From assembly GCA_028280885.1 (NCBI GenBank), contig JANQKY010000087.1, positions 1 through 64,000 on the forward strand: a DNA stretch of 64,000 nt, given 5' to 3'. The position numbers and the translations under genes are program-made. This stretch comes from Tepidamorphus sp. (GTDB taxonomy: Bacteria > Pseudomonadota > Alphaproteobacteria > Rhizobiales > Tepidamorphaceae). The notes below the pieces were generated by a model, which had not been told where the DNA came from, made no database searches, and saw only the letters and a program-made list of their open reading frames with translations. Positions 1 to 7,875 of the stretch are shown here, piece by piece (position 1 is the first letter of the stretch; every line of letters starts with the position of its first letter).

Positions 1-1
1 G

Positions 2-688
2 GAAAGCCGCCGGCTCGGTATCGGCTTCCATCTCGGCTATGCGGAAATCGTCATGGAGGAAGGCCGCAAGCGCCGCTTCAACACCTCCATTCTGGTCGAT
101 CGCAAGGGCGAGATCATCGGCAAGTATCGCAAGGTTCATCTGCCCGGCCACGCCGAACCGCAACCGAACCGGACGCACCAGCATCTCGAGAAGCGCTATT
201 TCGAGCCGGGTAATCTTGGCTTCGGGGTCTGGCGCGCCTTCGGTGGCGTGATGGGCATGTGTATCTGCAACGACCGGCGCTGGCCGGAAACCTACCGCGT
301 GATGGGACTGCAGGGGGTCGAGATGATCGTGCTCGGCTATAACACGCCTTACGATCACACCGGCCACAAGGACATCGACAGCCTGACGCAGTTCCACAAC
401 CACCTGTCCATGCAGGCCGGCGCCTACCAGAATGCCACCTGGGTCGTCGGCACCGCGAAATGCGGCGTCGAGGAAGGCTCCAACATGGTCGGCCAGAGCG
501 TCATCGTCGCGCCGTCGGGCGAGATCGTCGCGATGTCGGCGACGCTCGAGGACGAGGTCATCACGGCCAATTGCGACCTCGATATCGGCAAGCGCTACCG
601 CGAGACCATATTCGATTTCGCGCGCCACCGCGAGCCGCAGGCCTATGGATTGATCGTGGAACGCAAAGGCGCAATTCCGCCGGATTGA
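2..688 (+). CDS. N-carbamoyl-D-amino acid hydrolase (5' end outside window)
   Basis: Nitrilase-superfamily amidase that removes the carbamoyl group from N-carbamoyl-D-amino acids, giving D-amino acid, CO2 and ammonia in the cytoplasm. The reading frame is open from base 2, so the N-terminal part with the catalytic Glu lies before the window. The catalytic Lys (YRKVHLPG) and Cys (CICNDRRWPE) are visible, and the stretches HLEKRYFEPG, LSMQAGAYQN and TLEDEVI are characteristic of the Agrobacterium-type D-carbamoylase. The C-terminus is at the usual place for the family. It sits 84 bp before the D-hydantoinase gene, the expected pathway partner, and probably shares its transcript. Function is well supported; the true start cannot be seen. 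Confidence 0.9.
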   Translation, partial: ESRRLGIGFHLGYAEIVMEEGRKRRFNTSILVDRKGEIIGKYRKVHLPGHAEPQPNRTHQHLEKRYFEPGNLGFGVWRAFGGVMGMCICNDRRWPETYRVMGLQGVEMIVLGYNTPYDHTGHKDIDSLTQFHNHLSMQAGAYQNATWVVGTAKCGVEEGSNMVGQSVIVAPSGEIVAMSATLEDEVITANCDLDIGKRYRETIFDFARHREPQAYGLIVERKGAIPPD

Positions 689-772
689 CGTCCGGATGGC
701 GTGACTTTGCGCTGATAGAGCATTGGGGTCCGCCGGGGCGGGAGCCGCCGGCAACACGGAGGAAGAGGATCG

Positions 773-2230
773 ATGTCGACGGTAATCAAGAACGGAACCA
801 TCGTCGCGGCCGACCGCAGCTACAAGGCCGATGTTCTGATCGAGGGCGAGACGATCGCGGCGATCGGAGACAATCTTGCCGGCGAAACGGTGGTCGATGC
901 CGACGGCGCGATGATCATGCCCGGCGGGATCGATCCGCACACCCATCTGGAAATGCCGTTCATGGGAACGACGACGGCGGAGACCTGGGAGAGCGGCACC
1001 TTTGCGGCCTTGTCCGGGGGAACGACCATGGTGGTCGATTTCGTCATTCCCGGCGAGGACGGAATGGTCGCCGCGCTGGATGCCTGGGAGGCGCGCGCGG
1101 CGCGCCAGGCCTCCGCCGACTACTCCTTCCACGTGGCGGTCGTCGGCTGGGACGAGCAGATCTTCAACGACATGAAGACCTGCGTCGACCGTGGCGTGAA
1201 CACCTTCAAGCATTTCATGGCCTACAAGGGCGCGCTGATGGTGAATGACGACGAGATGTTCGCCTCGTTCCGGCGCTGCGCAGCGCTTGGGGCGTTGCCG
1301 CTCGTGCATGCCGAAAACGGCGACGTGATCGCCGCGCTGCAAGAGAAGTTCATGACCGAGGGCATATCGGGGCCGGAAGCGCATGCCTATTCGCGGCCGC
1401 CCGAGGTGGAGGGCGAAGCGACCAACCGCGCCATCATGATCGCCGACGCAGCCGGCGTGCCGGTCTATATCGTCCACACCTCCAGCGAGCAGGCGCACGA
1501 AGCCATCCGACGCGCCCGGCAGAAGGGCATGCGGGTCTATGGCGAGCCGCTCATCCAGCACCTGTTGCTCGACGACGGCGAATACGGCCATGAAGACTGG
1601 CTGCATTCCGCGCAGCGCGTCATGTCGCCGCCCTTCCGCGACAAGGCGCACCAGGACAGCCTGTGGGCGGGCCTGCAGGCGGGATCGCTCCAGGTCGTCG
1701 CGACCGATCACTGCGCCTTCACCAGCGAACAGAAGCAGTTCGGCCTTGACGACTTCACCAAGATCCCGAACGGCACCGGCGGGCTGGAAGACCGGCTTTC
1801 GCTCCTGTGGACCCACGGCGTCAGGACGGGCCGGCTGACCGAGAACGAATTCGTCGCGGTGACGTCGACCAACATCGCCAAGATCCTGAACATCTATCCG
1901 CAGAAGGGCGCGCTGATACCGGGTGCGGATGCCGATATCGTCGTGTGGGATCCGAAGGCGACGAAGACGATCGACGCCGCCACCCAGAAGTCGATCATCG
2001 ACTACAACGTGTTCCAGGGCTTTAAGGTGACGGGATTGCCGCGCTACACGATCTCGCGCGGCGAGGTCGTCTGGGGCGATCAGGGCAGCAACGAGCCGCG
2101 GCCCGGCCGTGGCCGCTTCATCAAGCGTCCGGCGTTCCCGGCGGTCAACCAGGCGCTGTCGAAGTGGAAGGAACTGACCGCCCCGCGCAAGGTGGAACGC
2201 TCGGCCGAGCACATGCCGATCGGCGTCTGA
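773..2230 (+). CDS. D-hydantoinase / dihydropyrimidinase
   Basis: Cyclic amidohydrolase of 485 residues that opens 5-substituted hydantoins or dihydropyrimidines to N-carbamoyl amino acids, feeding the carbamoylase upstream. The dinuclear metal site is complete: HTH in DPHTHLEMPF, the lysine expected to be carbamylated in FKHFMAYKG, His in LVHAENGD, His in YIVHTSSEQ and Asp in VATDHCAF. Length is normal for the family. The ATG has a strong purine-rich ribosome site (GGAGGAAGAGG) just ahead. Sequence alone cannot separate hydantoinase from dihydropyrimidinase, but pairing with a D-carbamoylase favours a D-hydantoin or D-amino acid role. Confidence 0.93.
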   Translation: MSTVIKNGTIVAADRSYKADVLIEGETIAAIGDNLAGETVVDADGAMIMPGGIDPHTHLEMPFMGTTTAETWESGTFAALSGGTTMVVDFVIPGEDGMVAALDAWEARAARQASADYSFHVAVVGWDEQIFNDMKTCVDRGVNTFKHFMAYKGALMVNDDEMFASFRRCAALGALPLVHAENGDVIAALQEKFMTEGISGPEAHAYSRPPEVEGEATNRAIMIADAAGVPVYIVHTSSEQAHEAIRRARQKGMRVYGEPLIQHLLLDDGEYGHEDWLHSAQRVMSPPFRDKAHQDSLWAGLQAGSLQVVATDHCAFTSEQKQFGLDDFTKIPNGTGGLEDRLSLLWTHGVRTGRLTENEFVAVTSTNIAKILNIYPQKGALIPGADADIVVWDPKATKTIDAATQKSIIDYNVFQGFKVTGLPRYTISRGEVVWGDQGSNEPRPGRGRFIKRPAFPAVNQALSKWKELTAPRKVERSAEHMPIGV

Positions 2231-2253
2231 TCGCGGCTGTTCCTCTCGCGGCA

Positions 2254-2287
2254 ATCACCGCGCCGCTACCGGAGGCGGCGCGGTGAT
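2254..2287 (+). terminator. Stem-loop after the hydantoinase gene
   Basis: A perfect 13-bp inverted repeat (ATCACCGCGCCGC and its complement) with an 8-base loop starts 24 bases after the hydantoinase stop. It probably ends or protects the hydantoinase transcript. There is no run of T after it, so it is not a textbook intrinsic terminator. Confidence 0.45.
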
Positions 2288-2343
2288 GCCTCGCCCGCGC
2301 TGTCCGGCGGGAAAGCCGCGCCGTTTTCCGCTGCCGTTGAGGT

Positions 2344-2471
2344 TTGATAAGGAAGACCAAGCTCATTAATGTGGTTTTCTTATCAATGTCTCGTTCGAGG
2401 CATCTAAATCGTTATTTTAAAAAAATAATTACGCATATCACATTGAGTCCTGTTGCTCCTGACCCTAGACT
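2344..2471 (+). promoter_or_regulatory. Inverted repeat and sigma-70-like promoter before the gene at 2562
   Basis: The gap 2231-2561 has an unusually AT-rich core. It holds an 8-bp perfect inverted repeat TTGATAAG / CTTATCAA (2344-2351 and 2379-2386), a possible operator. Downstream lies a promoter-like pair TTGAGT (2443-2448), 17-base spacer, TAGACT (2466-2471). This suggests that the gene at 2562 has its own promoter and is not simply read through from the hydantoinase. No gene is seen in the gap. Confidence 0.4.
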
Positions 2472-2561
2472 ATTTCGGCGTCTCTCGACTGTATGGACGG
2501 TCGTCGTCGACCGGCTCGAGGCGTGCAAGATGAGCGGCCCCGTCACGCGGAGAGGAACCAC

Positions 2562-3545
2562 ATGCGTGCAGTCGTCCTGAAGCGGCCGGATGGCCAGCCG
2601 GACAGCATGGTGGTGGAGGAGTTGCCCGCTCCCGAACCGGGCGAGGGCGAGGTCGTCGTTTCCGTCGCCTATGGCGGCTGCAACTTCGCCGACACGATGA
2701 TGCGTACCGGCGTCTATCCGCATCCCAAGGGCTACCCGCTTGCCGCCGGGATCGAGATGTCCGGGACCGTCTATGCGGTCGGGCCGGGCGCAACCCGCGT
2801 CAAGCCGGGAGACCGGGTCGCGGCTTTCTGCGAGGAGGCCGGTGCATTTGCCGAGCTGTGCCTGATCGAGGAGAAGCGGCTCGTCAGGATCCCCGACACG
2901 ATGGGTTTCGACGTGGCAGCCGCTTTTTTCGTTCAAGGGTGCACCGCCTGGCACCTGCTCCACACCGTCAGCACCACCCGGCCGGGCGACACCATTCTCG
3001 TGCATGCGATCGGCGGCGGTGTCGGCCTCTACCTGACCCAGCTTGCCGTCGCGGCCGGCGCGACGGTCCTGGGAACGGTCGGCACGCCGGGCAAGGAGGC
3101 CCGGCCCCTGGACTGGGGCGCGTCCGTGGTCGTCCTGCGCGAGCAGCGCGATTTTCGTCAGATGGTGAACGATGTCACCGGCGGGCGGGGCGTCGACAAG
3201 GTCATCGATTCCACCGGCGGCAGCATTCTCGATCGCAGTTTCGATTGCATCCGCCCGCTTGGCCATGTGGTCAGCTATGGCGAGGCAGAGGGCAAGCCCT
3301 ATCCGAACCTGTGGGAGCGGCTGGTGCAGAAATCGCTGACCTTCACGCGCCTGCATATCGGCCATATCGACTGCGATTCGGAGGCCTGGAGCGCGGGCGC
3401 GCGCAACGTCATGGACCTGATCGGCAACGGTTCGGTGCGGGTTCCCGTCGAAGGTGTCTACGACCTTGAGGATGTCCACGAGATGTATCAGCGCCTGGAA
3501 TCGCGCGGCGTCTCGGGAAAGCTGCTGCTGAGGATCGGCAGTTAG
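2562..3545 (+). CDS. Zinc-independent quinone oxidoreductase-like alcohol dehydrogenase (MDR superfamily)
   Basis: NADPH-dependent medium-chain dehydrogenase/reductase of 327 residues, quinone oxidoreductase (QOR) type. The N-terminal GroES-like domain shows GGCNFADTMMRTG and PLAAGIEMSG. The Rossmann domain has the nucleotide motif AIGGGVGLYLTQLA and the QOR-typical GGRGVDKVIDSTGG. No structural zinc cysteines are present. The ATG at 2562 was chosen because AGAGGAA lies just ahead and the protein then starts with the normal MRAVVLKRP; the reading frame continues upstream without homology. The substrate is unknown. It is followed by a flavin reductase, so the pair may reduce activated double bonds. 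Confidence 0.82.
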   Translation: MRAVVLKRPDGQPDSMVVEELPAPEPGEGEVVVSVAYGGCNFADTMMRTGVYPHPKGYPLAAGIEMSGTVYAVGPGATRVKPGDRVAAFCEEAGAFAELCLIEEKRLVRIPDTMGFDVAAAFFVQGCTAWHLLHTVSTTRPGDTILVHAIGGGVGLYLTQLAVAAGATVLGTVGTPGKEARPLDWGASVVVLREQRDFRQMVNDVTGGRGVDKVIDSTGGSILDRSFDCIRPLGHVVSYGEAEGKPYPNLWERLVQKSLTFTRLHIGHIDCDSEAWSAGARNVMDLIGNGSVRVPVEGVYDLEDVHEMYQRLESRGVSGKLLLRIGS

Positions 3546-3547
3546 AG

Positions 3548-3646
3548 CATCGGACCGAAAAGTGGGAACCGGTTTTCGGAAAAATCCGATGTGCAAACAA
3601 AAAGATAGAGCGGCGCTGCGATTCCAGCTGAATGCATGCCGCTCTA
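3548..3646. repeat. Nested palindromic intergenic repeat of the Rhizobiales type
   Basis: Two palindromes fill most of the gap after the oxidoreductase. The first (3548-3591) is nested: CATCGGA pairs with TCCGATG, and inside it CCGAAAA pairs with TTTTCGG. The second (3606-3646) has arms TAGAGCGGC and GCCGCTCTA. Elements like this, with a GGGAACCGG core, are scattered through many Rhizobiales genomes as far as I recall. It may fold in RNA and act as a terminator or mRNA stabiliser. It is the best lineage marker in the window. Confidence 0.7.
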
Positions 3647-3696
3647 GGTGACGCGCGCGCCGTACTCGTCGGCGCCGATAGAGAACGGAGAAAGAC

Positions 3697-4908
3697 ATGG
3701 CCGGCTCGGAATTTTCCAAGACGTTTTCGCGCTTCAAGCTTGGTCCGCTGGAGTTGAAGAACCGGATCGCCATGGCGCCGTTGACCAGACAGAACGCCGA
3801 ACCCGACGGAACGCCGACCGACGAGATGGCGGCCTACTATGCCCGCCGGGCCGTCGGAGGGGTCGGGATGATCATCTCCGAGGGGACCTATCCGGCGGAC
3901 GAACTGGGCTGTGTCGCCTATCTGTCCCAGCCCGGCATCGCGACGCAGCGGCACATCGACGGATGGCGGCGCGCCGTGGATGCGGTGCATGCCCACAATG
4001 TCCCCATCATTCTTCAGCTCATGCATGGCGGCCGGGTCAGCGATCCGCGCTGCCTCCATGAGGGTGAAAGCCCGGTTTCGGCATCCCCGCTGCAAAGCGA
4101 GGGATGGGTTCTCTACACCGACACGGATGACGAGAAGCACGATCGCGGCCTCTCGGGAGACTGGCCGAAGGTGACGTTTCCGCCGGCCCGTGAATTGACG
4201 GAAGCCGAGATTGAGCGGATTGCGGATTGCTTCGCCGAAGGGGCGGCACGGGCGGTCGAAGCCGGCTTCGACGGCGTCGAGATCCACGGGGCGAACGGCT
4301 ATCTCTACTACCAGTTCATCCACCCGAAAACGAACAAGCGGACCGATGCCTACGGCGGATCGGCGGAGAACAATGTGCGCGCCGCCAAGCTTGCCTGCAG
4401 CCGGACGCGGGAGGCCATCGGGCCGGACAAGATCATCACCCTGCGCTTGAGCCAGGACGGCGTCGACGACTTCATGGGCGCCTGGCCCGGCGGCGTGGAC
4501 TATGCCCGCGAGGTCGGCAGGGCGCTTGCCGATTGTGACGCCGATGCGCTGCATTGGTCGAGCTTCGACTGGAAGGACAATCGCGATCCGGCCTCCGACA
4601 TCCCCATGGCAAAGGCGATCGCCGAGGCGAGCGGGAAACCGATGATCGTCAATGGCGGCATCGCCGATGGCGCCGATGCCGAGGCGGTTCTCGAAAGCGG
4701 GGCGGGGGATCTCTGCGCCGTCGGGCGCCCCCTCTTCGCCCATCCCGACTGGCCGCACATCATCCGCTCGGGCGAGCCGTTCGACTGGATTCCCTTCGAC
4801 CGCAAATATGTCATCTGCCCGCCGGTCGACTACCGCCATGCCTATCCTGCCGACCTGGTCGTTCCCGACTGGGATCCCGATGTCTCCAAGCGGCGCAAGG
4901 CGGACTGA
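3697..4908 (+). CDS. NADH:flavin oxidoreductase, Old Yellow Enzyme family
   Basis: FMN-containing TIM-barrel enzyme of 403 residues that usually reduces activated C=C bonds or nitro groups with NAD(P)H. The family signatures are plain: N-terminal LGPLELKNRIAMAPLTR, substrate-site HGANGYL, DAYGGSAENNVR after it, and the phosphate-binding end NGGI...AVGRPLFAHPDW. There is no C-terminal 4Fe-4S/FAD extension, so it is the short OYE form. It has a good GGAGAAAG ribosome site. It follows the QOR-like gene after a palindromic repeat. The substrate cannot be deduced. Confidence 0.9.
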   Translation: MAGSEFSKTFSRFKLGPLELKNRIAMAPLTRQNAEPDGTPTDEMAAYYARRAVGGVGMIISEGTYPADELGCVAYLSQPGIATQRHIDGWRRAVDAVHAHNVPIILQLMHGGRVSDPRCLHEGESPVSASPLQSEGWVLYTDTDDEKHDRGLSGDWPKVTFPPARELTEAEIERIADCFAEGAARAVEAGFDGVEIHGANGYLYYQFIHPKTNKRTDAYGGSAENNVRAAKLACSRTREAIGPDKIITLRLSQDGVDDFMGAWPGGVDYAREVGRALADCDADALHWSSFDWKDNRDPASDIPMAKAIAEASGKPMIVNGGIADGADAEAVLESGAGDLCAVGRPLFAHPDWPHIIRSGEPFDWIPFDRKYVICPPVDYRHAYPADLVVPDWDPDVSKRRKAD

Positions 4909-5013
4909 ACGGACGGTGGCGTAGCCACCTGGCCCGTCGCGCGCCCGAAGGTCTGGCGGATGTCTTCGTCGCTCATGGGCTGATCCATCTGGTCGGGTGG
5001 CCTCCGACCGGGA

Positions 5014-6027
5014 TCAGGTCGAGATCATTTTCTTCTCGATGCCGACGCCGGCTTCCATGGCGCGCTGGTACTCCAGCGGAACGGTCGCTGAATCCTGCAG
5101 CGCGATCCCGGTGGAATCGAAAATGGTGATCTCGTCCTCCGAGGTCCGGCCCGGCTTGTCGCCGATGATGATCTCGCCGATCTCGCCGGCGATGTCGTCC
5201 TCGGTGATCAGGCCTTGCGAAAGCGGCACGTTGATCTCGCCGTCGGTCCGGCACTGGCGGATATCGTCGACGAAGACGCGCGCCTTGGCGAGCAGCGTTC
5301 CCTCCAGTTCCTGATCGCCCGCCTTGTCCGCGCCGACCGCGGCGATATGCGTTCCAGGCGCGATCCAGTCCTCCCTGATGATCGGCGCGCGCGCGGGCGT
5401 CAGGGTGACGACCACGTCGGCGCCGGTAACGACGGTCTCGGCATCGGTCGAGGTCTTGATCTCGAACCGATCGTATTTCGGCTGCTGCGTCCTGGCGAAA
5501 TGATCGAGCGTCGACTGCGTCCTGCTCCAGACCCGAACGTCCTCCCAGTCGAACACCTCGTTGCAGGTGGCCAGCGCGCCCTCCGCCATGTGGCCGGCGC
5601 CGACGATTGCCAGCGTCTTCGAATTCTTCCGTGCCATCCACTTGGCCGATACCGCGCCCGCCGACCCGGTCCGCATGACGGTGTGATAGCTTCCGTCGAC
5701 AATCGCGAGGGGAAAGCCGGATTCAGGCTCTGTGTAAATCAGGATCGAGAAGACCGTCGGCAGGTTGTACTTTTCACGGTTGTTCTCGCGGATCGACACC
5801 CACTTGCAGGCGGCCGCATGCGGTTCCTCGATATAGGACGGCATCGCCTCCCATTCGCCCGGAAACCGGTCGAGCACGATATGGCCTTTCGGATCCATGT
5901 AGAAGCGCTTCTCGCCATGCATGCGGTAGGCCTGCTCGACGCAATCATTGTATTCGCCCGGTGTCAGGAGGCCGATCATTTCGCTCCTGCCGAGTATCAG
6001 CGTTTTTTTGTTGGCCCAGTTTTCCAT
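5014..6027 (-). CDS. Ornithine cyclodeaminase / mu-crystallin family protein
   Basis: NAD(P)-dependent enzyme of 337 residues. Family members include ornithine cyclodeaminase, alanine dehydrogenase and ketimine reductases. The dinucleotide motif VGAGHMAEGA and the preceding RTGSAGAVSAKWMARK are typical, and a C-terminal catalytic-type Asp occurs in IFDSTGIALQD. The start at 6027 was chosen for the strong GGGAGGAA eight bases ahead; a longer frame begins nine codons earlier. It is the last gene of a minus-strand group with ureidoglycolate lyase and the MEDS regulator. The 4909-5013 gap toward the convergent OYE gene holds two small hairpins (4915-4929, 4991-5009). Exact substrate unknown. Confidence 0.85.
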   Translation of the reverse strand: MENWANKKTLILGRSEMIGLLTPGEYNDCVEQAYRMHGEKRFYMDPKGHIVLDRFPGEWEAMPSYIEEPHAAACKWVSIRENNREKYNLPTVFSILIYTEPESGFPLAIVDGSYHTVMRTGSAGAVSAKWMARKNSKTLAIVGAGHMAEGALATCNEVFDWEDVRVWSRTQSTLDHFARTQQPKYDRFEIKTSTDAETVVTGADVVVTLTPARAPIIREDWIAPGTHIAAVGADKAGDQELEGTLLAKARVFVDDIRQCRTDGEINVPLSQGLITEDDIAGEIGEIIIGDKPGRTSEDEITIFDSTGIALQDSATVPLEYQRAMEAGVGIEKKMIST

Positions 6028-6185
6028 GACACGATTTCCTCCCGTCCGCTTCATGCAGATTATTGAAAATAATACAGAAATTGTGCTGCGGATGCAATTT
6101 TCCGACGCCTTCGACGGTCATGTCGCCGCCCTCAGCCGGCAACCGCCTTCCTTAAAGGCATGGGAGCTGCCGCCTGGCGGCGAGA

Positions 6186-6683
6186 TCAAGCCGGCGGTTC
6201 GATCACGTAAGGCACGTCGAAGACATGCATTTGATGGTTGTTTCCCTCTCCGCCCCGGTCGACGACGATGAAGTCGGCGTGCTCGCCAAGCGGCGTCAGG
6301 ACCCCGTGCCAGACGTCTCTGCCGATATTCACGCCTTGTCCGGGCGCGGTGATGAAGGCCTGCGGGTTTACCGGCGTCCCGTCTTCGTCATCGCAGACGG
6401 TGACCAGAAACGGATTGCGCGACAGCGGATAAAAGGCCTGGCTGCCGAGCGGATGGCGCTCGACCATGCGCAGGGTGAGCGGCAATGCGTAGGGTTTGGA
6501 GGAAAACAGGCTGACGATCGGGCGCGCCGACGGGCCGGCAAGGTCGATGTTCACCAGGTCATGAAAGCGAATGCACTTGCCGTTGTTGATCGGAAAGCTG
6601 TCGGCGCCGTCCTTCTCGATGACCTGGCCATGGCCGGCAAACGCCGCTGCCGTCAACTTGCAGGGAACAATTCGCTTCGGCAC
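6186..6683 (-). CDS. allA: Ureidoglycolate lyase
   Basis: Cupin-like enzyme of 165 residues that splits ureidoglycolate to glyoxylate and urea in purine and allantoin breakdown. Recognisable family segments are GKCIRFHDL, SLFSSKPYALP, MVERHPLGSQAFYPL and GRDVWHGVLTPLG, and the length is typical. It starts with GTG at 6683 behind a GGAGAGG site. It lies 37 bases after the MEDS regulator and 158 bases before the cyclodeaminase gene on the same strand. Other ureide genes (allantoinase, allantoate amidohydrolase) are not in the window, so it may act here on another ureido acid or serve nitrogen salvage beside the hydantoin module. Confidence 0.88.
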   Translation of the reverse strand: MPKRIVPCKLTAAAFAGHGQVIEKDGADSFPINNGKCIRFHDLVNIDLAGPSARPIVSLFSSKPYALPLTLRMVERHPLGSQAFYPLSRNPFLVTVCDDEDGTPVNPQAFITAPGQGVNIGRDVWHGVLTPLGEHADFIVVDRGGEGNNHQMHVFDVPYVIEPPA

Positions 6684-6720
6684 GTCGTCGGCCTCTCCTC
6701 TATTCCGCGGTGACCGGCGC

Positions 6721-7506
6721 CTATGAGGACAGGAAGCGCGACAGCGAATAGTTGAAGGTGTCCTCGTGGCACTTGAGCGCGTTCAGCACGGCCGGTCCGG
6801 AAAACGCGCGCACGTCGTACTGGCAGACGCTGACCAGCGCGAAGCGCCGCGCGATCTCGTGGTTGAAGCGCATCTCGTAGGCCTGCAACTCGTCATAGCT
6901 CATGCCGAGCGCCAGACACCACGTCATGTCGCCGAGCAGCCGGAACGACCGCCGGCCGGCGCGCGATGCCATGATCAGGCTGCGCTCGACGAACCGGCAC
7001 ATCGCTTCGCCGTCGGCGATGCCGTCGCTCAGGATGAGCTGGCCGCTGTCGACGGCCTCTGACACGCCGTCCCGCACCGCGCCGATATGGCCGAGGATTT
7101 CCTCGCGCACCGCCGGTGTGGCGATCAGGAAGCAGCCGTCGCCGTTGCGTAAGCCGTCGTCGAGGAAGGGAACGGACCACTTGAGGCGGCCGAGATCGTT
7201 CTCGTAGAGCGTGCAGATGTGATTGCCATATTCGATGGCGACGCCTTCCAGCACCACTTCGGCCGGGCGGCCGTTCGCCGGTGCGGGTGCCGTTGGCGGT
7301 GTCGGGGTATTCGCCGCCTCGCGGCTCTCCAGGAACGTCATCAGATCCTGGCGCCGGAAGCGGCGCTCCCGCTTGGCGCCCAGGCGCATGCAGTTCAGCT
7401 GTCCGGAATTGGTCCAGCGCCGCAGCGACGCCTCGCTGACCTTCAGCAGGGCGGCTGCCTCCTTGATGTTCAGAAGCTCTGAACCGGGATCGGCCGGGGT
7501 CGTCAC
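6721..7506 (-). CDS. MEDS-domain transcriptional regulator, DcmR-like
   Basis: Predicted DNA-binding regulator of 261 residues. Residues about 12-60 form a MerR/excisionase-type helix-turn-helix (LNIKEAAALLKVSEASLRRW...RRQDLMTFLE). After a Pro/Ala-rich linker, residues about 85-255 match the MEDS sensory domain (HICTLYEN, FLIATP, GDMTWCLALG, CQYDVRAFSG), the arrangement of DcmR, repressor of dichloromethane dehalogenase in Methylobacterium. The GTG at 7506 is preferred because GCGAGGA precedes it; an in-frame TTG lies 25 codons upstream without such a site. It is divergent from the DcmA-like gene at 7876, as dcmR is from dcmA. The domain call is strong; the DcmR-like role is inferred from context. 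Confidence 0.85.
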   Translation of the reverse strand: MTTPADPGSELLNIKEAAALLKVSEASLRRWTNSGQLNCMRLGAKRERRFRRQDLMTFLESREAANTPTPPTAPAPANGRPAEVVLEGVAIEYGNHICTLYENDLGRLKWSVPFLDDGLRNGDGCFLIATPAVREEILGHIGAVRDGVSEAVDSGQLILSDGIADGEAMCRFVERSLIMASRAGRRSFRLLGDMTWCLALGMSYDELQAYEMRFNHEIARRFALVSVCQYDVRAFSGPAVLNALKCHEDTFNYSLSRFLSS

Positions 7507-7692
7507 CAAAATCCTCGCCTTGTCCGTCTCTTGCCGCCAGCTACGGCGAATCGAAAAACCAGTGCCCTCAACAAACAGCAATCGTCGCCGTTTGACGAGA
7601 CCGCCCCTGTCGCGGATGCGCGCCCGGGATGGGTATCGGTCATATGGACCACCCGTCGCATCGCCACAAGGGTAATCAGTAAAATAGAGACA

Positions 7693-7746
7693 TTCCTATA
7701 CTTTCCTATCCTTTGATTGACAATGCTTGCGCACGGTTGTTACCGT
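7693..7746. promoter_or_regulatory. Phased direct repeats and promoter between regulator and DcmA-like gene
   Basis: The 369-bp divergent gap 7507-7875 contains two copies of TTCCTAT exactly 10 bp apart (7693-7699, 7703-7709). A consensus -35 box TTGACA (7717-7722) comes next, with TACCGT 18 bases further as a weak -10. The inverted repeat ACGGT-TGTT-ACCGT (7733-7746) overlaps that -10. Repeats on one face of the helix next to a -35 box are a plausible binding site for the neighbouring regulator. The rest of the gap shows no gene. Confidence 0.5.
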
Positions 7747-7875
7747 ACGGGACGGTCCAGGCGCCGGTCGACACCGGACCGGGCAGCGCCGATGGCCGCT
7801 ACGAACGGGCAACAATCAAACCGGAGTGGGTCCGCCCGGCTAAAGAACCCACCCGAAGACCGAGAGGAAATTCCC

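Noticed and set aside
2412..3773. Long minus-strand open frame over the oxidoreductase at 2562
   Set aside because: It lies opposite a gene with clear MDR motifs and encodes Arg/Asp/Gly-rich sequence without recognisable domains, as expected for antisense frames in high-G+C DNA. The same reasoning removed 3409-4839, 7840-10947, 15262-17133, 31252-32895, 39752-41938 and 41782-43791.
4915..4929. GGTGGC-GTA-GCCACC hairpin as a terminator of the OYE gene
   Set aside because: The stem is only 6 bp with a 3-base loop and no T-run; kept as a remark only.
7507..7581. TTG start extending the MEDS regulator by 25 residues
   Set aside because: No ribosome site precedes the TTG, and the helix-turn-helix begins only after the GTG at 7506, which has GCGAGGA in front.
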